Source of the DNA: Hetaerina americana
Lineage: Eukaryota; Arthropoda; Insecta; Odonata; Calopterygidae
Direction: 5' to 3'
Assembly (NCBI GenBank): GCA_022747635.1
Contig: JAKTNV010000003.1
Span: 94,037,290 to 94,101,289 of the forward strand
Length of the DNA stretch: 64,000 nt
The translations under genes were made by a program, and so were the position numbers. This document shows, one piece after another, positions 38,382 to 49,613 of the stretch; the first letter of the stretch is position 1, and every line of letters begins with the position of its first letter. Below the pieces are notes generated by a model. That model ran no database searches. It had not been told where the DNA came from and worked only from the letters and a program-made list of their open reading frames with translations.

Positions 38382-40789
38382 ACATTCCATGAATACTCAT
38401 GCATTAGATATATGCATATATGCATGCAATTCATGTTAGATATTCACAATACTCTTTAAGTATTAAATTTAAATTAATGAAAAATCTCCTTTCTTTTCCG
38501 TTACTTATAGAAACAATTTTCTCTGTAATATTTCCTCAAATTAAGAATGACTGACTTGCAAATTATGACCAAAGCTAGAATTAAATATTAATAAATTATT
38601 TAAGACCATTTTTAACTTACGGAAAGATGAACACGTTACCCCATATCTCAAGGAACTTGTATCATTTGATGCCAAAGCCAGAAGGAAATATTTCCTCACG
38701 TCTTTTGTACATGGAATATTTAAATTCCGCAGACCATACCTCCTGCTTATATTTCACCCCCATGGCAAAGATATCATGTATACAAACTAGTGCTGCTAAT
38801 GGCCATTCCCAAAATTCACTTCAATATCGTACCACTACCAATCATAGGTCGCCCTCGTTTATTGAGGGGCACTTCAGGAATAGTTTTTTCGAGAGATGAA
38901 GGAGCTTCGGTGGTTGGCTCCAGTTGAAAGGAAATTTTATAAAAATTGTTAAAAGGGACAAACAGCGATTTAATACCTTTTTTAATGTTTAATCTCTGTT
39001 CTCATACTTTCAATGGTTCTTATTTTAAAATTTTATTTAAGACTTCGTGGTTCTTTTTTCTGTATTATGCATTTCTTTTATATATATGTATGCCTTAATA
39101 TTTTTCCTTTTTGCATTTACGATGTATTTTATTTATTTTTATGCACTCTAATCAGTAATTCTTTTATGTTACCAGTGGATTAGACGTTTAAGAGCATTAA
39201 TTTATACTTTTCTCTGCACCATTCTCTCCTATTCTCTTTTTTTAAGTCGAAATTACTCTTCCATCAAATATTCATCTGATTCTTATTTAGTTCATCATTC
39301 TAATCTTCATATTTGTACAGATCGTTAGTCTGATATTAAAGATTAATGTACGTCATCTTAGGCCAACCATTTTAAATGCATTTTTCACGAAGCATAATTT
39401 CCTTTATGTGGTGGTGGGGGAGGGGGAAGTAACGGTCATAACAATACGCACGTTCGGCGAATATTTACATAGACTGAAGAAGCATGTACTAGTACCAGGA
39501 CTAAGATGGGTGCCTCATTACGAAACGGATAGGTTCGAGGGTTGCTTTTAAAGCGACAGATTAAATTTATAGTAATTCATACTATGAACATTGGTTCGAA
39601 ATTTATTGTTAAAAAGTTTAGAAATTCCTTACGGAGTAGTGGAAAGGAAGGGAATTTCCAGGTATTTCAGGAGAAAGAATGAAACCATGATTTCAGAGAT
39701 TCTTATTTGAGGGTGTAGAAAAATAGGAAAAAAATAAGGTAAATAAAGAGTAATGTGCACGAAAAGTGATATAAATGGTTGAAAAAGAGAGGAAGTTTAA
39801 GGGAGACATCAGAGGAAGACATAAAACGCAGGGAATATTGATGGGTCGCGGGATATTGGAAAATACGATGGCAGAAAGAATTTAGAGTGTCAGGGTTTGG
39901 AGGAAGAGTACAGGCATGAAGGGGATGGAAAATATGAAGAGTTGAAAAATAAATAGCTCAGGTCAAAAGAAGAACGGACTCGCTCGAAATGGTTCAGAAG
40001 CCGAAGGCGATGCGTAAAAAATTTCATGGGCCGTCGGAAAGATGCCAGTACACCCTTTTATTTAGACACCAGAATGAGCAAAAATGGAGAAGAGAAAATC
40101 AAAATGTGTATTAGACTTCGTAAACATAAAAGATTTTATTTTTCCGTTTGATCAAAATGTCCCCAGCAAGAAAAGGTTTCTACGTGAAAAAAATGAAATT
40201 TGGGTCGGAATACAACTGAGAAATCTGCAAGGTTTGTGCAACGATCTAAGGCCATGTTCCTTATTTCACAGGCTTTGTCGGACGCACCGCGAACCACCTT
40301 TTGTCAAAATTTACGCTAAACAGATAATCCTGTAGAGAAAATGACCTTTGTGCAACAGGAGACAACATCCATGTCCAAGTTCGATTTGAGCCCGCAAACT
40401 AAATGTATATTAACTAATGAGAGCTCGGTACCGATTGGATCCGAGCCGTGGCCATCTAGATTATGACTATTGCTATCAGCAATAGCAAGTATCTATCTAG
40501 TAAAGTATGTCGGAATAGGGACGCACATGTATATTCATTATCTAATGACAAATAATTTCTCCTCTCCAAAATTATCAATTTCTATAGCCTTATATCCAGT
40601 TGGCTTCGTGTTAGCAGAATACATTTCCGGAACTCACTTCCGCAAATCATTAGAAATGTAATAATCGTTGCATTTGCTTTGACTCGAAACAAATGGTTCA
40701 AAGAAGAAAAGGACTATTACTGAATTTTTTCGGCAGTAAATAAAATAAATTGCAACGTTTATTAGCTTCGTATTATGTATATGTTTCTT
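38380..40789. other. AT-rich DNA, no gene recognised
   Basis: No exon or element is supported. A GC-richer point at 40421-40460 carries GAGCTCGGTACC, GGATCC and TCTAGA in a row and a weak CTCGG/CCGAG hairpin. Confidence 0.5.
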
Positions 40790-40859
40790 ATTATTATTGG
40801 GTATTCTACCCTTTAAGGTAGGTTTTGGATGGACAAAACCGATACAATTAAATCTCGAT

Positions 40860-41450
40860 ACATTCCCTTGTCTCTCCGACGAAACAGCGGCGACAACTGA
40901 CGCCAAATTGACCTACTCTTCAATCCAGCATACTTCCTTCCTACTTGCCTATCCTATTTCTACCTCTTCCTCGTTTTCCTAACGCTCTATTACAGTCATT
41001 AACATCCCATTGCCAATCAAAATGCTTTGCATCCATCTTTCCTGCCTCTTTTTGTTTTATCCCAACAATCCTCTTGCCCAAATAAAGACCACTATCTATC
41101 TATCCTCCCCCACCATGCGTTTAGCACTTCGTTTCTTTTACTTTCTGTCTACTTTCTCCTTTTCTATTCTTCTCCACACCCACATTTCAAAAGCCTTCAA
41201 TCAATGCCTATCTTCTTGCTTCATTGGCCATGTATCCGCGCCGCACAAAACTACGCTCCATATCAAAGTTTTGGCGGGACCCTTCTTACCATCCCTACCA
41301 AAGGTCCGTCCTCAATTTCCTCCTCCTTTTGAAAGCCTCTTCGGGCCAAAAAATCTTCCCCCTATGCCCCCACCGCCAAGACACTTCAGGTTAAAAATAC
41401 CTCCCAAACAGGTAAACCGTTCCACTTGCTCCAGTTTATGAACTCTCACT
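40860..41450 (-). pseudogene. LINE copy B: RT C-terminal domain
   Basis: Minus strand: LEQVERFTCLGGIFN-type start (usual RVERFTYLGNTI), TLIWSVVLCGADTWPMKQED (usual TLIWSVALYGSETWTLRKED), LKAFEMWVWRRIEKEKVDRK and GRGRNRIGK. The agreement is strong but broken by stops and frame changes. The codon after CGADTW sits near 41228. Confidence 0.8.
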
Positions 41451-41584
41451 CCAATACTTAACTTAGCCCCTCTCTCTATCCAGAAAACTGAACAACCCTT
41501 GCCTGTCCACTCTCATACCATACATATCGCACTGACTTTTCGCACTCTCAACGCACTCAGTAATGCTTGGAACCCCTTGGCTGT

Positions 41585-41970
41585 CTTATAAATAAAAGCT
41601 TAATGAAATGGTATCCGTAACTCATTTGAGCACCCACAAGCCTAATCATGTAATCAATTGTCCCCCGGGTTTCATTCCTATCTCCAGTTTTTCCCATGGC
41701 TCTTCAACCATTTCCTCCGCATACCTCTTCCTAGCACTGCCCATGAAAACGATACATTCTCCAATCAATTCTCCAATCTTCTCTAATACGATCATTCATT
41801 TTAAACTCTTTAATTTATCGAACGCATTCTCGATATATACAAAACAAGTAAATATATCCTAATTTTACTCGATATTTCTTGTTATTAATGACTTCATTAT
41901 TTCCGTGGCATCACCTGTGCTAACCCATTTCTGAGTCGAAACTGATCATCATCCTCAAAGTAATAATTTG
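41585..41970 (-). pseudogene. LINE copy B: RT palm segment
   Basis: Minus strand, allowing frame changes: LFCIYRECVR (normally CFIDYENAFDRV), then EDWRIDWRMYRF, then RYAEEMVEEPWEKLEIGMKP and GGQL, corresponding to the segment before the GVRQGCPLSP block. It continues LINE copy B after the SINE. Confidence 0.65.
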
Positions 41971-41982
41971 TCCTGCTCTCCT

Positions 41983-42292
41983 AGTAGTAGTAGTTTTGAG
42001 GGGAGGCGACCGACAGCTAAGGTCATTTGCGCCATAGGGGATGGACAGGAAAGGATGAAGGGTGGAGAGAAACCCGGCGTCGGCATTAGCCTACTCTTTA
42101 CGAAAGGCGCCAAGGGGTCCGCAGTTTAACGTCCCATCCGACGGACGGCGTACTCACTCAAAGTGCCCTCCACAAAGCACCTCAAGTAGGGATCGAGATA
42201 CCTCTGAAAAATATTCAACACCGCCGGGATTTGAACCCGCGCCCTCAGGGTGGGAAGCCAGTACGTTAGCCCCCGCACCATCTCGATCCCCC
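41983..42292 (-). mobile_element. tRNA-derived SINE, 310 bp, with 12-bp target-site duplication
   Basis: Flanked by TCCTGCTCTCCT on both sides (41971-41982 and 42293-42304). On the minus strand it begins GGGGGATCGAGATGGTGCGG. It has an A-box-like TGGTGCGGGGGC and a perfect B box GGTTCAAATCC (plus-strand positions 42227-42237). A body follows containing GGATGGGACGTTAAACTG and TGGCGCAAATGACCTTAGC, and it ends in (ACT)n. An 11-base inverted repeat (GGGATCGAGAT/ATCTCGATCCC) brackets the tRNA-like part. The body words are reminiscent of SINEs in other invertebrates, but I cannot name the family. It needs LINE enzymes in trans. It is inserted in LINE copy B, so it is younger than that element. Confidence 0.9.
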
Positions 42293-42304
42293 TCCTGCTC
42301 TCCT

Positions 42305-42660
42305 TCCTCTTGTTAACGATTCCCATCATGCCATCTCAGCGGCATGCGAAATCTAAATTTTTGTTCTGTAGTCCTCATATATGGCTGACTTCCTTCATCT
42401 TTTTATGGAATAGGAACTAACACTGATCTGACCAAGTCTTACGGTGAAATTCCACCCTCTTAAAATGCTAAGAATTAGTTCATAAAAACGTTTCCTCCCG
42501 GGTTCTACTAAAACTTTGAGTGGCAGGAATGTTGTCTATTTCCACAGCCTTATTTGATTTAAATTTCATTACTACCCTTAGTATCTCGCCATCGAGCATG
42601 CATGAACTTACGTTATTCTCATCTGCATATCCTCTTTCTTCGTCAAAACATATTGACCTA
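42305..42660 (-). pseudogene. LINE copy B: start of RT domain
   Basis: The minus strand encodes SSCMLDGEILRVVMKFKSNK followed by AVEIDNIPA. This matches the RT entry block usually read as xxEIxxAIxxMKxNKAVGIDNIPAELLK. Frameshifts follow, and the SINE insertion begins at 42292. Confidence 0.72.
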
Positions 42661-43168
42661 ATATCACAATAACGTAGTTCCTCTTTGTATATTTTTCATC
42701 CCTCTCGAATGTTTCCTCCTTAAATCAATAATTATTCTGACTTAAATTTGATTGTTTGTACGGATTTTCCTTTCTTTCCTGCTAACATTGCTTTCACCGC
42801 CCTGTTAAGCGCACCAATTTCTCCGTTCCTTTGTAAACTCTCCACTATCTCGCCCTGCGCCTACCAACACTCTCCATTCGCTTTGTTTGTTCCCATCTCA
42901 GTTTATTACTTAACTCTTTATGCTTACTTCTTTCCACCTATCTCTGTGTATACGCTCTTCCATTGCCTCCATCTATTATATTTTTCTAATCATTTTATAC
43001 GTCATCAATTGCGTTTTTTTTTTATTTTCTATTTACTTTTCCTAAAATTTTGTTTTCAGCTTACGATATCCCTTTTTTGATGGGTTTTATTTTTCTTCCA
43101 TGGTACCCAACTCACTTTCTCGAACCAAATTTTTTTCTCTACAGCCTTCCTCTACAGAGCTCCTGATT

Positions 43169-43620
43169 CTATTTTCTCATCTTTCCGGTTATTGCTTTTT
43201 CCTTCCATTTCCCTAACTGCCTCCCCCGTTTTGTCTTTTTGAATGGGACGATATTCTTCATTAATGCAATATTATAATTTGAATCAGAAACCGGTCCCAA
43301 GAAACCGTGCGACTTTATCACGCTGTTCCAAAAATTGTGCCTAACTAAAATGAAGTCTAACTGATAAATTTCTGATTCCCCAGACATTTTTCATGTAGAG
43401 CGCCTTGTGTAGTGTCCAACCCCTCGTTGGCTCTCGTCCCGGTTGCTGTATATTACTCTACAACCATCACTCTATTAATCCCCGCTATCATTCCATCTCA
43501 CCTTGCATAAACCTAAAATATCTATATTTCCTCTTTCCATCTCTCGCTTAATATTCTATAATTTTCCTGTCCTTAACATTGTCCTAACATTCCAAGTTCC
43601 TATTCCAAATAAATTGGTCA
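43169..43620 (-). pseudogene. LINE copy B: AP-endonuclease with internal deletion
   Basis: Minus strand: GIGTWNVRTMLRTGKL, KREMERGNIDILGLCKVRWN and DGCRVIYS form the N-terminal half of the endonuclease. After a short unrelated join comes SEIYQLDFILVRHNFWNSVI and GPVSDSNYNIALM, the C-terminal half (normally YQIDFILVxxRFRNSV...SDHNLV). Roughly the central half of the domain is missing, and the catalytic His of the SDH motif is replaced. The C-terminal piece is still open for 72 codons (43169-43387). Confidence 0.8.
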
Positions 43621-44057
43621 TCTTCTTCTCCACCTTCTGTCCTGTTTGTCGGTTTTCTTTTGCAAGGGTCTCGTGAGATGACGACGGCGGAAGCCTTGCC
43701 TCTCCCACTGCCGGGCACGACACACGGCCGGTTGGGCCGAGTCTCGTAGTTTCCAGGACTCATATTCCATATGGTGTTCATCATAATATTCTCTGGAATG
43801 ATAATTGAGGTGGTTACCCGTTGCCTTCCTCAATAGTGTTTTTAACGTGTCACCATCACTTACTGGCCGCCCCACTGGGGTCAGACGCCATTGCAGCCGC
43901 CTCACTGAGGAACAGACGCTGCGTGGACTACCTTTCGTCTGGCTCCTAACCTTCGACCTATGTGGCATGGATGACCCTACCTGGAGCAATTATATTTGTT
44001 CCTGCCAGCAGAGCTCTAGGGGTCATCGGAACGCACAAGCCCTTTCACCACGTTAAG
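43618..44057 (-). other. LINE copy B 5' leader
   Basis: About 440 bases precede the endonuclease. They are GC-richer than the surroundings and begin with AACCTTAACGTGGTGAAAGG. A 123-codon open frame on the minus strand (43618-43989) lies in the leader and has no recognised domain. The leader would hold the internal promoter of an intact element. Confidence 0.5.
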
Positions 44058-45419
44058 GTTATTTTTTTTTGCGCTGCACTTTCCAAGATAATTTCAACTC
44101 TACGACACATATAGGTATGTAGTAAAATGGATCTAGGCTTAATAGCAAATATCTTAAGATCCCATTTATTTGTCAGCGTTGGCATCTAGTATCACTGTAG
44201 TGAAGATACTGTAATTCATATTTGTATTTGGAATAACTGCAAAATCGCTTGGCAAATATTACTAAAAACTAAAATTTACTGAAAGATATGATGTAAATAT
44301 TGGAAGTAGTCAAGGCTTACACTTTTATCAATGTCTTTCTTTTCTTAAAAGCAGAGATTAAAATTAACAATGGAAAAAAGAAAATTTCGAAACATTGTCT
44401 TTAAAATAATTCCTCCACTAAAAATGATCAATAATTTAATGTAGTAAATATGCAGAAATATTATGAAAACAATACAAAATTTTAATTAAACTGTTCTATA
44501 GACAAATTTTAAGGAGAATTATTAGCAACATTTCTCTGTAAAAACTACCTCATGTCCGGATAAATAAAGTCTATGAAGCAATTCACCGTTTAGCGAAGGT
44601 GAATGTTGTACAAAAAATGAGTAATTGGTCATGCAAATGATATAGTACAGGGGAGAGAGAACTTTTAGTGTCTAGAGACCATGGTGTGGCAAGAAAGTCA
44701 TGGTGTACGGCAATGTTTTAAGTCCATCACGATGCCTTAATTAATGTTAATAAATCAAATTTGAATAGAAAATAAGAGCAATTTCACTATATTGAACAAG
44801 AATACTATGATGTACCTCATCATGCACTAATCATAAAGACATTTTTAATATTCAGCTGAAGGGGAGTAAATATAACATCAACATTAGATCACGAAGGTGC
44901 ACAAGTTTGAATAATGAGTGCGCCGGAGGAGTTGCTAAGAATAAAATCCAACGATCCACCCCTTGGCTGTGCAGTGTCGGTTATTAATTATGCAAATGGT
45001 GAGATGAGGATGAATCAATTAAGACCATGACTGAGTTAATGACTTCGTGCATCGATTTCCCTAAAACACACACTTACTGTTACGAGCTAAAAATGGAGGG
45101 CAATAAATGCCCTTAAACCTCGAATGATGGACGCGTAGTCCCTACGGTGGTGTAGATTTTGGAATCAAATTATTGTTTCAAATCAACGCATTATTTCAGA
45201 AACTTGGCTGCTAATGTGATACAAAAGAATTCGTCCAAATCAGGTTTCCTCCGTATTGCAGTCTAAAAACTTAACCATAGAGAATTTATTTTTACGTTGG
45301 ATTAAATGTTCTCGTTCAAATTTTACGAGAAAATTTCCCGAGGTTCCCAAAAATACTAATGTTTTTTTTATTACACAATGGGGAATTAAATATCCTCTCG
45401 GAAAAGAAAAATTTCACCC
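44058..45419. other. AT-rich DNA, nothing recognised
   Basis: No exon or element supported. Two ATGCAAAT octamers (about 44632 and 44993) are noted, but this is not more than expected by chance. Confidence 0.5.
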
Positions 45420-45640
45420 GCTTTGACAGTGCTGGAGGTCGACTAAGATAAACGACCCACGGCTAGTCCGAAGACCTGGGGAGGAGTCCGAACTATGCGC
45501 ACTGGAGTGGAAACGAGAGGGAATAGAGCGGGGGGGGGGGCGAGGGGGATTCAGTGCGAGACTTGCTCAAGATAGACTGCTGCGCAGCTCTTCTGCGCAT
45601 AGCATGAGTGGGAGGGAACCAGTGTTGAAAAGGCGACAAA
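45420..45640. other. Small GC-rich patch with G11 tract
   Basis: Contains a run of eleven G (45531-45541) and a hairpin-forming TGCTGCGCAG...CTGCGCATAGCA segment near 45578-45604. Too short to classify. Possibly a minor CpG island. Confidence 0.4.
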
Positions 45641-47469
45641 AATTTTATTTGGTTAAAGCTCCTTGTTAAGCCACAGTCGTTTGGTTTTCCTTTCTCATAA
45701 CAACTACTCCGTTTCGTAGGGTTGTTTGGTTGCTCTCAACGCTGCGACTCATAATGCGCCTTTCGCGGTGGAAGCAGTTTTGTTTACCTTTTGAATCAAG
45801 TTATTCGCGATTATGGTTGGTAACTCTATAACTACTCACCGCAGCAAGGAATAAATGTTCTCCCCAACTGAATGAAAACTAAGAGCTCTTCATCAAATTG
45901 CTGATTTTACATACACCTAAAAATTATTATAAGAAATTGATCGTTAAGAGAATTAAAAATTAACCCTATAAAATCTTAAAATATACGCCTTTCCTGCTAA
46001 TGAATCGTAGCCTGCAAATCTTTTATATGAATAACTCGGCTAAACTAATGAACTTTAAATGAATAAATTAATGATATAAAATTTTAAGCGACCTTATCTG
46101 AAGTCACGAGTTTTAAAAAATAACATAATTTCATTTTTCACAACATTGGTTAGAGCATCTTCCTAAATACCACAAATTCAGAAATTTGCCTTGCAAATAA
46201 GTTAATATGCATCTGTTACCATTACTCCATGCATTATTTAAATGCACGCCAATACTTCAAAGAGCTTCTGAGATTCGACTTCCTGCTCGACAGTTTTCTT
46301 TTGATCGCATGTTATCCTCTCGTGACCAATAAATATATTCCATTCAAGCGCGAGCACATTTTATTTGACAGCGAAAGCTGCTGGCGATCCGACCCGTTAT
46401 GTCGCCAGTTATTCCGTGCATGCTAATGAAAATTTCATCAAATAAAGCTGATTGCGTCATGTCATCAATAGTCTCAGCTGAAAAAACGTAAGAGCTGTAT
46501 AGTAATTAAATGAAATTATTCTTCTCATCCTTCCCAACCCAATCAATAACACCGGGAGAGTGCCAATAAATCGGATGGATGGGTTTAAGGTTGAGTCACA
46601 TTAACCATCTAACTGTAGTTAAAAGACACGAACAAGTCAGAAACCCATCTCTGCCACTGAAATTGTTAATATGGCTATATTTTTAAATAAAATTCCACAA
46701 TGTCTCTCCTAATGAGCAGCGTTTACAACTATAGCCACTCCTTTATTTTATAATTGAATGTTCATATAAGTATTATCTTTTTAGATTATCTTTAGTTATT
46801 AGATACCGATGTCATTATAAGGCTTTGCAAGAAAAGAAAACTAACTTTATATACTTTATACTTTCAGGCTTCATTTCGTGGAATTATTTGTTATTCATAT
46901 GATTAACTGCTTCACAGTATGCATAATAATTTAGCTTGGATTTTTTATTTTTACTGGTATAACAAAGTTTATTATTTATTTACCACGACATTTTCAATCA
47001 TAAAAAATCGGATTGGAGATCGTTACTTAAAAGGACAAGATAGTAATACATAATATTTTGTAATCAAATAGGTATATCGAGGGCATGTCGGTTACTTTTC
47101 ATTTTTGAATTTCAGTAAATATTTTTAATAGAGGATAACCAGAAATAAATATTTGCTAGCCATTTTAGGGACATTAACAATGAAATGTAATTTAAAATGA
47201 ATAATTTCCATTATTAAATCTGAAGAGCTGACAAACACTAACTAGGAACTATTTTGATTAAATTTAAAGTGAATCAGTGGAAAGCAAGTAGTTTTTCTTA
47301 TGAGATAAAACCACGAGTGACTTTTAGAAAACTTTTATCGAATTTCTAAAGATTAGGGTTTAAGTTTCTAGTATTGACAACTTGTCCAATCTCCATTAAT
47401 CAGCATTTGAATTCCATAAGAAGGTTAAAAAAATAATGTCTCAAGCCAGATGGGATATTCCATAAGCGA
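45641..47469. other. AT-rich DNA, nothing recognised
   Basis: No supported feature. Confidence 0.5.
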
Positions 47470-47765
47470 GGGTATAGGGAGTTCATCATTAAGATATTTT
47501 TTTCGGAGATTACGCGAATGGAGTTCGCACATTCAATCATTCACGACACGGCTCAGTTCTTTTTCCTGAGCCGCATACGGTTTCCCAGAAGGTTTTGATA
47601 TCAAGAAGATCACACAGCTCGGGTTTAGTCGAAAGTGCCCATAGCTATACGGCTTTGGACATTCCTGACTGCAATTTCAATTCTGCAAAGCCGGATTTGA
47701 ACCCAATTCTTCTCCGGGCAGAACTATCGACCCATTGGGGTACTCAATTCTATCGACGACAATCG
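47470..47765 (-). repeat. SINE-like sequence with tRNA-related head
   Basis: The minus strand reads GAGTACCCCAATGGGTCGATAG (A-box-like), CTGCCCGGAGAAGAATT, then GGGTTCAAATCCGGC with a perfect B box (plus positions 47693-47703). A 200-base body follows, containing GCCGTATAGCTATGGGCACT and a CGGCTCAG/CTGAGCCG hairpin (47550-47575). No convincing tail or target-site duplication was seen, so the right-hand limit is approximate. Confidence 0.6.
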
Positions 47766-49098
47766 TTTTAAACATTCTAACTGTAAAGGTATTGTTTCTC
47801 TCGATAAAAATAGCAACATGTAATATAAAATGGGCGCCTTCTTAAATGTTGTTGAAAAAACTTTTTCTATATACGAATAAAGAAAACATTGCGATAAGAC
47901 TTCCATACACTTCTGAAAACTGAAACAAACACTATGATTCAGAAAAAAATGGTACACTAGAAAATATTTTGGAGATAATCACGTAATTTATTGTGCGCCG
48001 CAAAAGCCCGGAATGGAATCGGGGTATGGGTGTACTCAATGGGTGCTGCACGAATGACGCCCAAACGTAGGTGGTGACCCAGGAAAGCAAAGGTCCAATA
48101 GGGAGGGTAACCAGAAGTGGAAGGTAATGATCCGGTTTCTGAACAGTAAGTTAAGCTCAATGGGAAAGCGGAAGAAATGACGCAGGAAATGGAGGAGAAA
48201 AGGCAATTTGTTCCGATATTTTTTTGCGAAAATTCCAACGAGATCAAAGGAGGAAAACGCTTGTTTTATAAAGGCATAATAAGCTGAGAGAATCACATTA
48301 GTAAGGGTACAGAATCAATAGAGAGGTACCACATTTTCTCCGAGGGTCCAAAAAAATGTCCATTACAACGAATGCAAAGTTGCGTTTTGTTATTATTCCC
48401 AAGGAAATTAATCATGAAAAAAATCACCGGTTAACCTTTGCTCTCTCTGTATCCCTCAAAGTTTCTCCTCTCTAACGGGAATCTCTTCCTGATTCCTCAT
48501 TTATTATTTCAATAACTATTTTGAAATGATTTTTCAACTTATGGAACATTTGCTATCCCTATATTTCATTCGTTATTGTTTGTCACGTCACGCCTTCAAG
48601 AGCTTCGAATTTAGCTACACGATATCGATGTAGCTCATTTGCCAAGGGCTACAAAAGTTTTTTTGGTCTCGGATGTGAATAACCTTTTATTGAGGAGGAA
48701 CCTTTCGTAAAGGAAAAAAAGGAATAATTAGTGCTTTTGAAAAATCTCAATTATGTTACAACCCACTGGTATGGTAAACTCAGGCTTAAATCCCTTCCAG
48801 AGGTGAAGGACACGAGTTCTCAAGCGGAGAGACCGATAATAAACCCGAGTTTATAAATACCTGCAAACCCGTGGTAGAAAATTCCCGAGTATTTTCAAAC
48901 CTGGAAAGGAACTGTCCCTTACCCTGTTATGTGAATTTTACATGCTGTTGGCCTTAGTATTGGGTGAGCTCTACCCTAACCTATCATTTGGGTCGATAAC
49001 TGTGTTTATGGTAATATGTGTGTGTGTGTAAATTTAAATATTTTTTTAAATACGCGTGTATAAATATGAATAGTTGTACATATTTAAATGCACATATA
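47766..49098. other. AT-rich DNA, nothing recognised
   Basis: A moderately GC-rich segment at 48000-48250 shows open frames on the minus strand (86 and 96 codons) without known similarity. A short (TG)n lies at 49018-49028. Confidence 0.5.
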
Positions 49099-49611
49099 CA
49101 AGGTTTATATAAAAATTATCGGCAACAATTTTTTTCTGATGTGTGCGTGAAGTGCTGAATTCACACCGCTGGTTATGTGGGTGCATGATCGCAGATCGTA
49201 TTGGCATTGATAAGATGACAGTGCACATCATTATCACTGAAAATTTGGCGATGCAAAAGATCTGCAATAAACTTGTCCCGAAGGTCTGGATGGACGACTT
49301 CTGCAACGGCATCGCGACTATTACCCAACCTTTTACAGTTCCGACTTGACACCAGAAGACTAAGCCCTATTCCCAAAAGTGAAGTCCTTCCTCAAAGGAC
49401 ACAATTATCGAACCCTAAGTGCCGTCAAAGAAGTTTGCTCGCGTACACTAAAGTACCTTCAGGAATCTACCAACCAGGGAGCCTTGGAGTTGTGGAAAAG
49501 CTGCTAGCTGAAGTGTGTCGACGCTCAAGGAATATACTTACAAGGTTATTGAGGTATTGTAGCAATATCTGGAATAAATCTGGTTTTACGAAAATTTTCA
49601 TACAAACCCTG
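49099..49611 (+). mobile_element. Internally deleted mariner, family 3 (513 bp)
   Basis: Flanked by TA (49097-49098 and 49612-49613). Terminal inverted repeats CARGGTTTRTATRAAAATTWTC are diverged but clear over about 24 bp. The plus strand encodes part of the transposase DNA-binding region and the end of the catalytic domain plus tail. TIR and protein differ from families 1 and 2. Confidence 0.85.
49143..49552 (+). pseudogene. Mariner family 3 transposase remnant
   Basis: IADRIGIDKMTVHIIITENL is followed by AMQKICNKLVPK. This is the second helix-turn-helix of a mariner transposase (usual form ELGISxGSVxxILxEDLGMRKVCAKWVPR). After a deletion the frame FYSSDLTPED, a stop, ALFPKVKSFLKGHNYRTLSA and VKEVC corresponds to the region around the third catalytic aspartate (SPDLAPxDxFLFPKLKxxLKG). 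It ends with LELWKSC, a stop, LKCVDAQGIYLQGY and a stop. The first two catalytic aspartates and most of the core are gone. Inactive. Confidence 0.82.
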
Positions 49612-49613
49612 TA

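Larger units (their letters stand above)
40790..44057 (-). pseudogene. Near full-span but broken LINE (copy B)
   Basis: The minus strand runs from a GC-richer 5' leader beginning near AACCTTAACGTGGTGAAAGG (44057) through endonuclease, RT and C-terminal domains to an AATAATAATAA tail at about 40790. It is the same superfamily as copy A. The endonuclease is internally deleted, the RT is frameshifted and stop-ridden, and a 310-bp SINE (41983-42292) interrupts it. Without the SINE it is about 2.96 kb, roughly the size expected for a compact single-ORF LINE. It looks end-to-end rather than 5'-truncated, which is uncommon for LINEs. No target-site duplication could be recognised. Confidence 0.8.

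Noticed and set aside
41010..41441. 143-codon plus-strand frame
   Set aside because: It is antisense to the RT C-terminal region of LINE copy B, which gives clear family motifs on the minus strand.
44629..45000. Two ATGCAAAT octamers, one next to TTAATT, as a possible POU/homeodomain enhancer
   Set aside because: In 64 kb of AT-rich DNA several such octamers are expected by chance, and no further clustering was seen.
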